Assembly (NCBI GenBank): GCA_964501985.1
Contig: CAZCVY010000200.1
Location: 1 to 12,638, forward strand
Direction of reading: 5' to 3'
Origin: Bog-366 sp964501985
GTDB lineage: Bacteria; Acidobacteriota; Terriglobia; UBA7540
Length of the DNA: 12,638 nt
Shown in pieces: positions 6,664 to 12,550 of the stretch. The position numbers and the translations under genes were made by a program. Under the pieces are notes generated by a model. The model was not told the origin of the DNA, did not search any database, and was given only the letters and a program-made list of their open reading frames with translations. Each line of letters opens with the position of its first letter. The first letter of the stretch is position 1.

Positions 6664-7602
6664 ATGTCCATTATGGCGTTGGCATACTCAGCCTCCAGCG
6701 GTCATATCCCCCCCATCTTGCCGATAATCATAGTTGTAATTGGAGTGATCCTTTTCCTCGTGGGGTTTTTCAAGTATCGAGAGTACCGAATCTTGGCGGA
6801 TACTCCCGTAATCCCCATCCGTAGCGTGTCTATGGGGCTTTCACACGTTGCGGGGACGAGCACCGGCGGGGAGCCTTTAACCAGCCCGCTGACGCAAGTC
6901 CCGTGCTATTACTTTGAAGTGAGAGTGGAGAAAAAGGTAAAGAAGGAAAATCAGGAAGCATGGGAAGAAACCCACCGGGAAAGAGCGGAAGTTCCATTCT
7001 ATCTGCAAGATGCAACTGGATACATTCTGGTGAACCCCGAAAGGGCTGAGTACAACCTACCACAAGCGTTCTGCGGCGAGCTTCGACCTCCCGCACTACT
7101 TTCCTTCGGCACCGCCCCCCGAAAAGTGGACCCCTCGCTGGGTGTCCCGCCTCCCACCGACGACCATTTGCGGGCCTATCTGAATGGCCAATTCAGCCAA
7201 GCGCGGACGGCGCTCCAGGGTTCGAATATCCCCGGAGCCAAGGTGATGGACAAGGGTCTGGCAATCGCCCAAAAGATGCAGATGCTGGGGGTCTCGATTG
7301 GTTCGGACGGCATCAGCATGGACTTTGGAAACCATCCCTACCGTTTCACCGAATACTGCCTCCCGGCCGGACGCCCCACCCATGTGCTCGGCACTTGCAC
7401 CGAAAACCCTCAACCCGCCGATGCGAACGACCGGAACCTTATCAGAAAGGGAGAGAACGAAAAGACTTACCTCATCTCGACGAAGTCCGAGGAAAAGCTC
7501 GAGGGGAGCTTGCGCCTCCAAGCCTTCGCGATGATTTTCATTGGCGCCGCGCTGATTCTCGGAGGGGCCGCGTTGGGCCTCCATTCCGCCCACATGCTCT
7601 AA
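6664..7602 (+). CDS. Two-TM membrane protein with GIDE-like (MUL1/MAPL-type) domain
   Basis: The protein has 312 residues with one hydrophobic helix near each end, at about 17-36 and 286-306, and a large soluble domain between them. The soluble part resembles the GIDE domain (also called BAM) of the eukaryotic mitochondrial/peroxisomal E3 ligase MUL1/MAPL, which also occurs in bacteria and archaea. Supporting signatures are PIRSVSMGLSHVAGTS (51-66), EPLTSPLTQVPCYYFEVRVE (70-89), W100, FYLQDATGYILVNPERAE (112-129), YRFTEYCLPAGRPTHVLG (226-243) and YLISTKSEEKLEGSL (269-283). This topology matches MUL1 minus its C-terminal RING finger, so ligase activity is not expected. The bacterial function is unknown to me. 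The ATG is supported by GAAGGAGA at 6647-6654. It appears to be a single-gene transcript. The GIDE assignment is by motif recognition and would need a profile search. Confidence 0.75.
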   Translation: MSIMALAYSASSGHIPPILPIIIVVIGVILFLVGFFKYREYRILADTPVIPIRSVSMGLSHVAGTSTGGEPLTSPLTQVPCYYFEVRVEKKVKKENQEAWEETHRERAEVPFYLQDATGYILVNPERAEYNLPQAFCGELRPPALLSFGTAPRKVDPSLGVPPPTDDHLRAYLNGQFSQARTALQGSNIPGAKVMDKGLAIAQKMQMLGVSIGSDGISMDFGNHPYRFTEYCLPAGRPTHVLGTCTENPQPADANDRNLIRKGENEKTYLISTKSEEKLEGSLRLQAFAMIFIGAALILGGAALGLHSAHML

Positions 7603-7629
7603 CCCAGGCGCAACCAGGGAAGTCCACCA

Positions 7630-7929
7630 TCAAGTTGTAAGGTGATCGCGTGAGATGGCCATCATCTCGTAAACATTCAGTGATTTCACCCGGACGCGCC
7701 CTTCCCTCGCGAAGACTCCAACGCCCACGCTGTCGCTCCGAGTCGGGTAAATGCGGCCGGTCAAGCACCTCCGGCCATTGGCGAAAACTTCCACGATCGA
7801 TCCATCCAGAAAAATCGATAGGCGCAGCAGTTCACCGAGGCGCAATCGCAGACTCCCTCGATAAGTTGCGCCGCCCGCGTTACGGCTCAGGCTGGATTTT
7901 CCCGTGGCGAGAACATCATGGCCGGTACT
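7630..7929 (-). pseudogene. C-terminal remnant of a GH32 beta-fructosidase (levanase/invertase-like)
   Basis: Read on the - strand from 7929 to the TGA at 7632-7630, the frame gives about 99 residues ending in the typical C-terminus of a glycoside hydrolase family 32 enzyme. These enzymes cleave fructose from sucrose, levan or inulin. Recognisable parts are SLRLRLGELLRLSIFLDGS, SIVEVFANGRRCLTGRIYP, VGVGVFAREGRVRVKSLNVY and EMMAISRDHLTT. They correspond to the C-terminal beta-sandwich (..RIFVD-SVVEVFANG..T-RIYP..). Upstream (above 7929) the frame meets a TAA at 7932-7930, and the five-bladed propeller catalytic domain with its WMNDPN and ECP motifs is absent; the following DNA is an unrelated inverted repeat and then the dipZ promoter region. 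The likeliest explanation is a deletion or rearrangement that left only the 3' end. A short expressed protein from a TTG at 7845 is possible but would not be a functional hydrolase. Confidence 0.75.
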
Positions 7930-7968
7930 TTACCCTAATCAGGGATCATCCGCGAGATGGTTTGTCTG

Positions 7969-8055
7969 GTAGTGGTGCATTTTGGTGCCGCAGCGGCGAG
8001 TTTACCTCGGTATACGGTGTAGTAAAGCCGCCTCTAGATCAAACTGCACCATTAC
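7969..8055. repeat. Imperfect inverted repeat, possibly a small MITE-like remnant
   Basis: GTAGTGGTGCATTTTG at 7969-7984 and the reverse complement of 8040-8055 (GTAATGGTGCAGTTTG) match at 14 of 16 positions, with 55 bases between them. I see no clear target-site duplication. The element begins about 40 bases upstream of the truncated end of the GH32 remnant, so it could mark the breakpoint. It could also be a regulatory hairpin upstream of dipZ. The pairing is seen directly; the mobile-element reading is inference. Confidence 0.4.
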
Positions 8056-8150
8056 TGTTTATCTAGGCTCATCGGCGCGAAACGCGTGAAAACGTTATAC
8101 TGAGAATAAGCCGATTCGAGGACCCTGTGAGAGGGCGAGGTTTTGCCAAG

Positions 8151-9920
8151 ATGCTACTGTACCTGTTGGGCTTCTTAGGCGGCATTTTAACGATCATCAG
8201 TCCGTGTATTCTCCCGGTTCTGCCTTTCGTATTTTCGCGCGCCGATCAGCCCTTCAGGCGGAGTGGGTTGCCCCTTCTCCTTGGCATGGCGGTGACCTTT
8301 GCAGCCGTCGCAAGCGTCGCCACGGTCGCAGGCACGTGGATTGTCCGCACCAATCAGATCGGTAGAATCATCGCGATGGTGGTGTTCCTGGTGCTAGGGC
8401 TCACGTTACTAATCCCTCGTATCGCCGAGTATCTCTCCCGGCCATTTGTCCGCCTCGGGGCACGCGTCCAAGGGCGCACGAAGGAGGAGCCAAGTGTAGG
8501 GGCGTCCCTCGTTCTTGGAGTAGCAACAGGATTGCTCTGGGCTCCCTGCGCCGGCCCGATACTGGGATTGATTCTGACGGGCGCAGCGATTCAAGGTGCG
8601 AGCGCCCACACGGCATTTTTGTTGCTCGCCTTCGCAGCAGGAGCAGCACTCTCGATGGGACTCGCACTCTTCGCTGGAAATCGAGTCTTTGCGTTCATGA
8701 AGCGATCTCTCGGAGCCGAGGAATGGATTCGCCGCGGGCTTGGCGCAGCGGTTCTGGCGGGCGTGCTCGCCATCGCTTTCGGTTGGGATCAGGGAATCCT
8801 CAAGCGAATCTCGTTGGCGAGCACTTCAGGCGTGGAACAGAGTTTAGTCGACCGCATTCATCCGGTCGCATCCCACCCAGCGATGGATTCGGCAGCGGCG
8901 CAGGAGGCGCCGGTCATGACCGCCATAGCTGCACAAGCCGCGCCGGCGCCACTGGGGAATGAAGGGAATATGCCCAGCCTGGATGGCGCTGTTGCCTGGC
9001 TGAATTCCTTGCCCCTGACGCGTGAGAAGTTGAAAGGCAAAGTGGTTCTGATCGATTTCTGGACCTATTCCTGCATCAACTGTTTGCGTGCGATCCCCTA
9101 TGTCGAGGCATGGTCCGAGAAATATAAGGATGACGGTCTGGTGGTAATCGGGGTACACACACCCGAATTTGCCTTCGAAAAAGACCAGGGCAAGATTGCC
9201 GCCGCTGTCCGCGAATTGAAAATCACCTACCCCATCGCCATCGACAGCAACTATGCAATCTGGAATGCCTTTCACAATGAATACTGGCCTGCTCATTACT
9301 TCATCGACAGGCGGGGGAGGATTCGCTATCACCATTTCGGTGAAGGTGAGTATGACCAATCCGAACGAGTCATCCAGCAACTGCTCAAGGAAGGTGATGC
9401 CACGTTAAGGGTGAACGGCGTGGTCCAAGTCAATGGTGGAGGGGCCCAAGCTGCTTCGGATCCTAATGACGTCCAATCCCCGGAAACCTATGTGGGGTAC
9501 GACCGGCGGCAGAACTTTGTTTCGCCCGAGGGCCGGAAGAAAAATTCGCCGGAGGTCTACACGGTAGTCGGCCGCCTGAATCTGAACGAGTGGGGCTTGA
9601 TCGGCAAGTGGAAGGTGGGGGCCGAGCAAGCAATGCTGGTCACAACGCCGGGCAAAATTGTCTTCCGGTTCCACGCTCGGGATTTGCACCTCGTGTTGGG
9701 GCCCGCGAAGGACGCCAAGCCCATTCGCTTTCGCGTGCAGTTGGATGGATCTGCGCCGCTCGATGACCGGGGAGTTGATGTGGACGGCCAGGGGAATGGG
9801 ACCGTGAAGGAATACCGCCTTTACCAATTGATCCGGCAAAAGGGCAAGATCGAAGATCGGACGTTTCAAATCGAATTTCTCGATCCGGGCGTGCAGGCGT
9901 TTGCATTTACTTTTGGATGA
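8151..9920 (+). CDS. dipZ: DipZ-like cytochrome c biogenesis/thiol-disulfide transporter (CcdA + thioredoxin fusion)
   Basis: This 589-aa fusion carries reducing equivalents from cytoplasmic thioredoxin across the inner membrane to an outward-facing thioredoxin domain. Residues 1-215 form a CcdA/DsbD-type domain of about six helices, with the paired membrane cysteines C19 (SPCILPVLPF) and C133 (APCAGPILG). An Ala-rich linker covers about 232-272. The TlpA/DipZ-type thioredoxin domain covers about 275-415, with the CINC active site (C308, C311) in FWTYSCINCLRAIPYVEAW and the cis-proline segment YWPAHYFID. Residues about 440-589 form the DipZ-type C-terminal beta domain, starting with PETYVGYDRRQNFVSPEG. 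I chose the ATG at 8151 because relatives begin directly with this first helix and CGAGG lies at 8136-8140. A GTG at 8127 with GAGGA four bases before it would add MRGRGFAK. The stop is 21 bases before msrB, so the two genes are probably an operon and msrB a likely electron acceptor. Confidence 0.92.
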   Translation: MLLYLLGFLGGILTIISPCILPVLPFVFSRADQPFRRSGLPLLLGMAVTFAAVASVATVAGTWIVRTNQIGRIIAMVVFLVLGLTLLIPRIAEYLSRPFVRLGARVQGRTKEEPSVGASLVLGVATGLLWAPCAGPILGLILTGAAIQGASAHTAFLLLAFAAGAALSMGLALFAGNRVFAFMKRSLGAEEWIRRGLGAAVLAGVLAIAFGWDQGILKRISLASTSGVEQSLVDRIHPVASHPAMDSAAAQEAPVMTAIAAQAAPAPLGNEGNMPSLDGAVAWLNSLPLTREKLKGKVVLIDFWTYSCINCLRAIPYVEAWSEKYKDDGLVVIGVHTPEFAFEKDQGKIAAAVRELKITYPIAIDSNYAIWNAFHNEYWPAHYFIDRRGRIRYHHFGEGEYDQSERVIQQLLKEGDATLRVNGVVQVNGGGAQAASDPNDVQSPETYVGYDRRQNFVSPEGRKKNSPEVYTVVGRLNLNEWGLIGKWKVGAEQAMLVTTPGKIVFRFHARDLHLVLGPAKDAKPIRFRVQLDGSAPLDDRGVDVDGQGNGTVKEYRLYQLIRQKGKIEDRTFQIEFLDPGVQAFAFTFG

Positions 9921-9931
9921 CGATGGACGGC

Positions 9932-9936
9932 GGAGG
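9932..9936 (+). promoter_or_regulatory. Ribosome binding site that fixes the msrB start
   Basis: GGAGG at 9932-9936 lies five bases upstream of the ATG at 9942. It overlaps the in-frame GTG at 9936, which therefore cannot be the start served by this site. Confidence 0.8.
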
Positions 9937-9941
9937 TGCAT

Positions 9942-10550
9942 ATGGTTGGACCGAATGAAGAGGAGGATCGAGGACGTGGTGTGCTGGGGCGCAGAGGCTT
10001 TCTCCTGGCATCGGGCGCGGCGATAGCCGGATTCGTCTGGTGGCGCTATGAGAAAGGTGAATCCGCCCAGGTTGAGGCTGCGCCGAAGGGGCCACCGAAG
10101 GTCGTCAAGATTGTTGAATTCACCGACGCGGGCGAACGGACGGAAGTAGTAATGGTCCCAATGATCCAAAAGACCGAGGCCGAATGGAGGGAGCAATTGC
10201 CCCCTGCTTCCTTTGAGGTAACCCGGCACGCCGCAACCGAACGGCCCTTTAGCGGCGCGAACCTGAACGTCCATGACAAAGGGGTATTCCGCTGCATCTG
10301 TTGTGACACGGCGCTGTTCAGTTCGGAAACGAAATTCGAGTCCGGCACCGGCTGGCCCAGTTTTTGGGCGCCGATCGCCAAAGAGAACATCCTCGAGTCA
10401 ATTGACCTCAGCTTGGGTATGTCACGGACAGCCGTATCGTGCCGCAGATGCGCGGCTCACCTGGGACATGTGTTTGACGATGGCCCAAAGCCGACCGGCT
10501 TGCGCTACTGCATGAACTCGGTGGCATTGCGTTTCGCCAAGGCCTCCTAG
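9942..10550 (+). CDS. msrB: Exported peptide-methionine (R)-S-oxide reductase MsrB
   Basis: The 202-aa protein reduces the R isomer of methionine sulfoxide in damaged proteins. The MsrB fold covers about 75-198. Zinc-site cysteines are C118/C121 (CICC) and C167/C170 (CRRC). The substrate pocket motif KFESGTGWPSFW is at about 131-142, AAHLGHVFDDGPKPTGLRYC at about 171-190, and the catalytic cysteine is C190 in RYCMNSVALRF. C120 in CICC is an extra cysteine. The N-terminus has a twin-arginine-like pattern, GRRGFLLASGAAIAGFVWW (16-34), so the enzyme is probably exported by Tat or anchored in the membrane and acts outside the cytoplasm. Extracytoplasmic MsrB needs an external electron source, and the dipZ-like gene 21 bases upstream fits that role, much as CcdA/DsbD partners do for periplasmic Msr proteins. 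The start is set by GGAGG at 9932-9936. Confidence 0.94.
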   Translation: MVGPNEEEDRGRGVLGRRGFLLASGAAIAGFVWWRYEKGESAQVEAAPKGPPKVVKIVEFTDAGERTEVVMVPMIQKTEAEWREQLPPASFEVTRHAATERPFSGANLNVHDKGVFRCICCDTALFSSETKFESGTGWPSFWAPIAKENILESIDLSLGMSRTAVSCRRCAAHLGHVFDDGPKPTGLRYCMNSVALRFAKAS

Positions 10551-10583
10551 TGAGTTTTGCGTAATATAGTGACGAACGGCTTT

Positions 10584-10682
10584 CGTAGCGCGGGCGTCCC
10601 ACCAACCCTGGCGTGGGCATCTTGCCCACGCGGGGCGGGAGCGGGACGCTCCCGCGACAGCGGGCAGGGTGCCCGCGCTACG
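10584..10682. repeat. GTAGCG/CGCTAC modular hairpin repeat, copy 5 (three nested hairpins)
   Basis: A perfect 12-bp inverted repeat, CGTAGCGCGGGC at 10584-10595 and GCCCGCGCTACG at 10671-10682, encloses consecutive hairpins with three-base loops: GCGTGGGCA-TCT-TGCCCACGC (10611-10631), GCGGGAGCG-GGA-CGCTCCCGC (10635-10655) and GCGGGCA-GGG-TGCCCGC (10660-10676). A further partial unit, GTGGGCACTGATCGCTACGCGGGCAC, runs to about 10707. The left flank TGACGAACGGCTTT (10570-10583) matches the inverted flank of copy 4. It lies between the convergent ends of msrB and the sigma factor gene and could form stem-loops in both mRNAs. There is no T-tract of the kind an intrinsic terminator has. Confidence 0.8.
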
Positions 10683-10740
10683 TGGGCACTGATCGCTACG
10701 CGGGCACTTGTCAATTTAATTTGCAACCCTCGGTAAGATG

Positions 10741-11997
10741 TCAGGAGGTCGGCGGCTGCACTTCGCGAAGCCGCCGCTCAAGGTATCGGCGCTCAGTGTC
10801 GTTGGTGACGAGGGTGAGGGCGTGCCGATAGCTTTTCGCCGCTTCATCGGGCACCCCCATGCGGCGCAGCAGATCGGCGCGCGCGGCGGGCAAGAGATGG
10901 TGGTTGGCCAGATCGCCGCCGGCCGCAAGCGCATCGACAAGGGCAAGTCCCGATTGGGGACCTTCCACCATTGCAATCGCCACGGCACGGTTCAAGGAAA
11001 CGATGGGCGAGGGTTCGAAGCGCTCCAATTCACCGTACAGCCGGACGATTTCCCTCCAGTCCGTATCCTGGGGGCGGGCGGCTTTGCAATGCTCGGCCGC
11101 GATTGCTGCTTGGAACGCGTAAGGTCCGGGTCCCGTTCGGAGCGCCTCGGCGACCAGAGGGAGCGCCTCCGCAATTTGCTGCTGGTCCCAGCGGCTTCGG
11201 TCTTGCTCTTCCAGCACAACAATATCTCCCGCTTCGTTCGTGCGAGATTCACGCCGGGCGTCATGGAGAAGCAAGAGCGCGAGGAGAGCCGTTGATTCCG
11301 CTGGAGGTCCGGGCGACATCAAAGTTCTCACCAAGCGGCCGAGGCGAATGGCTTCCCGGGAGAGATCGGTCCTGATCAAGCGGTCGCCTCGTGTCGCCAC
11401 ATACCCTTCATTAAAAATGAGATAAATGACGGTCAGAACGGCGTCGAGGCGCTCAGGAATCTCCTTCAATGCGGGAACAACGTAAGGGATTCGAGCGTCG
11501 CGAATTTTCCGTTTCGCCCGCACCAGCCTTTGTGCCATCGTCGGCGTGGGTACCAGGAACGCTCTCGCGATCTCCTCGGTTTCCAGTCCGCAGAGCGTCC
11601 GCAGGGTAAGAGCAATCTGCGCCTCGGGGGCCAGTGCAAGGTGGCAGCAGGTGAAGATCAGGCGAAGGCGTTCGTCAGGAATCTCGTCGGTCTCGTACAC
11701 AGGCGCGGAAGCAGTGGGAATGACTTCGCGGGCGAGTTGTGGCTGGATTTTTTCCGCGAAGAGGGTTTGGCGCCGGAGGCGGTCGATGGCCTTGTGGCGC
11801 GCGGTCTGCACAATCCACGCGCGCGGAGACTCCGGAACGCCAGACTCCGGCCACTGGTTCAAAGCAGCCGCGAAGGCTTCTTGCGCATACTCTTCCGCCA
11901 GGTCAAAGTCCCCTAGAAGTCCGATCAGGGTGGCCACGATCCGGCCCCAGTCCGAGCGGTAGACTGCTTCTGCGGCTGCCACTGCGTCCACGGACAT
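10741..11997 (-). CDS. ECF sigma factor of the ECF42 type, with long C-terminal extension
   Basis: The product (418 aa) is an extracytoplasmic-function RNA polymerase sigma factor. Region 2 is at about 8-76 (DFDLAEEYAQEAFAAALNQW, PRAWIVQTARHKAIDRLRR). Region 4 is at about 106-170 (DERLRLIFTCCHLAL, LTLRTLCGLETEEIARAFLV, MAQRLVRAKRKIRDA). A C-terminal extension of about 240 residues follows: a DUF6596-like part with YLIFNEGY (192-199), LLALLLLHDARRESR and DRSRWD, then a helical TPR-like part with GPYAFQAAIAAEH, IVSLNRAVA and ERRYLERRL. This architecture, with a neighbouring DGPF gene, fits the ECF42 group, where no anti-sigma gene is found and the extension is thought to control activity. The frame stays open 73 codons further upstream to 12216, but that part has no sigma homology and overlaps the divergent gene, so I start at the ATG at 11997. 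No Shine-Dalgarno sequence precedes it. Confidence 0.9.
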   Translation of the reverse strand: MSVDAVAAAEAVYRSDWGRIVATLIGLLGDFDLAEEYAQEAFAAALNQWPESGVPESPRAWIVQTARHKAIDRLRRQTLFAEKIQPQLAREVIPTASAPVYETDEIPDERLRLIFTCCHLALAPEAQIALTLRTLCGLETEEIARAFLVPTPTMAQRLVRAKRKIRDARIPYVVPALKEIPERLDAVLTVIYLIFNEGYVATRGDRLIRTDLSREAIRLGRLVRTLMSPGPPAESTALLALLLLHDARRESRTNEAGDIVVLEEQDRSRWDQQQIAEALPLVAEALRTGPGPYAFQAAIAAEHCKAARPQDTDWREIVRLYGELERFEPSPIVSLNRAVAIAMVEGPQSGLALVDALAAGGDLANHHLLPAARADLLRRMGVPDEAAKSYRHALTLVTNDTERRYLERRLREVQPPTS

Positions 11998-12002
11998 ACC
12001 CG

Positions 12003-12032
12003 ATTGTAAAATACTTTGCTGTAAAATGTCGA
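12003..12032 (-). promoter_or_regulatory. Candidate housekeeping promoter of the ECF42 gene, predicting a leaderless mRNA
   Basis: On the - strand, TCGACA (12032-12027; five of six matches to TTGACA) is followed after 18 bases by TACAAT (12008-12003; five of six matches to TATAAT). Only five bases separate the -10 box from the ATG at 11997, so transcription would begin at or next to the A of the start codon. An 8-bp direct repeat, TGTAAAAT on the + strand, occurs at 12005-12012 and 12020-12027 with a 15-bp period; it spans the -10 box and spacer and could be an operator. Confidence 0.5.
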
Positions 12033-12052
12033 TCCAAGGGCGACCCGTTCGA
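12027..12052 (+). promoter_or_regulatory. Candidate ECF42-dependent promoter of the DGPF gene
   Basis: TGTCGA at 12027-12032 is followed after 17 bases by CGA at 12050-12052, pointing toward the DGPF gene. Work on the ECF42 factor of Streptomyces venezuelae described, as I recall it, target promoters with TGTCGA at -35 and CGA/TC at -10 in front of DGPF genes. The predicted start near 12059 gives a leader of roughly 110 bases. The hexamer also occurs by chance inside several genes of this window, so the support comes from position, spacing and neighbour, not from the hexamer alone. Confidence 0.55.
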
Positions 12053-12158
12053 CTAACCGGTGAAGTACGAAGAGCGCGATGTACGTTTGCCCAGCGAGGA
12101 AGCGGGGGAGTCAGCGTATTTTGTAAGGACGCGAGCGGGGACGTATTCAAGCCCATGG

Positions 12159-12163
12159 GGAGG
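12159..12163 (+). promoter_or_regulatory. Ribosome binding site that fixes the DGPF gene start
   Basis: GGAGG at 12159-12163, within GGGGAGGA, lies seven bases before the ATG at 12171. This argues against the longer reading frame that is open back to 12060. Confidence 0.8.
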
Positions 12164-12170
12164 ATCTGCG

Positions 12171-12527
12171 ATGAAGTACATGTTGCTGATATACAGCGAC
12201 GAGGCCAAGTGGACAACGTCTGAGCGGGAGCATTGTTATCAGGAGTCCGGCGAGCTTGCGCGTGAGCTGAATTCGAAGGGTCAACTTCTCGCCACGGCTC
12301 CCTTGCAACCCGTGTCCTCGGCCACCAGCGTCCGGGTTCGAGAGGGGAAGCGACTGGTGGTCGATGGCCCGTTCGCGGAGACCCGGGAGCAGCTTGGCGG
12401 CTACTACCTGATTGACGCCAAGGACCTGGACGAGGCTATTGATATTGCCGGGAGGATTCCGGGAGGGCGCAAGGGCACGGTCGAAATCCGGCCGGTGCTG
12501 GAACTTTCGGGACTTCCGATTCAATGA
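12171..12527 (+). CDS. YCII-related DGPF-domain protein
   Basis: The 118-aa protein has the YCII/DGPF fold, a ferredoxin-like alpha+beta domain. The N-terminal strand MKYMLLIYSDEAKW is typical, and the signature DGPF (residues 65-68) lies in VVDGPFAETREQLGGYYLID. The DLDEAIDIAGRIP helix and the C-terminal strand GTVEIRPVLEL follow. The length matches the family. The biochemical function of DGPF proteins is not established. In many bacteria they are encoded next to ECF42 sigma factors and are their main target, and here the gene is divergent from such a sigma gene with a matching promoter between them. The start is fixed by GGAGG at 12159-12163. The stop lies 23 bases from the convergent stop of the next gene. 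Confidence 0.92.
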   Translation: MKYMLLIYSDEAKWTTSEREHCYQESGELARELNSKGQLLATAPLQPVSSATSVRVREGKRLVVDGPFAETREQLGGYYLIDAKDLDEAIDIAGRIPGGRKGTVEIRPVLELSGLPIQ

Positions 12528-12550
12528 TGAGCTCGTGCTAGGAGTGCCGA

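Larger units (their letters stand above)
7603..8150. other. Long intergenic region with a gene remnant and an inverted repeat
   Basis: No intact gene is supported in these 548 bases. On the - strand, 7630-7929 is the decayed 3' end of a GH32 gene. An imperfect 87-bp inverted-repeat element lies at 7969-8055. A TATACT box at 8096-8101 may belong to a promoter for the dipZ-like gene, without a good -35 sequence at 17 bases. Other reading frames here show no domain that I recognise. Confidence 0.6.

Noticed and set aside
9405..10274. Long - strand open frame across the dipZ and msrB genes (289 codons)
   Set aside because: It is antisense to two well-supported genes and their junction and has no recognisable domain.
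10584..10707. Possible CRISPR array or intrinsic terminator
   Set aside because: The units are self-complementary hairpins of varying sequence without equal-length spacers, and no T-tract follows a stem, so they fit neither a CRISPR array nor a classical rho-independent terminator.
12060..12170. Upstream extension of the DGPF protein (37 codons)
   Set aside because: The strong GGAGG site serves the ATG at 12171, and the family N-terminus (MKYMLLIY) starts there.
11998..12216. N-terminal extension of the sigma factor (73 codons)
   Set aside because: It has no sigma homology, crosses the whole divergent promoter region and overlaps the DGPF gene start. The typical ECF N-terminus begins at the ATG at 11997.
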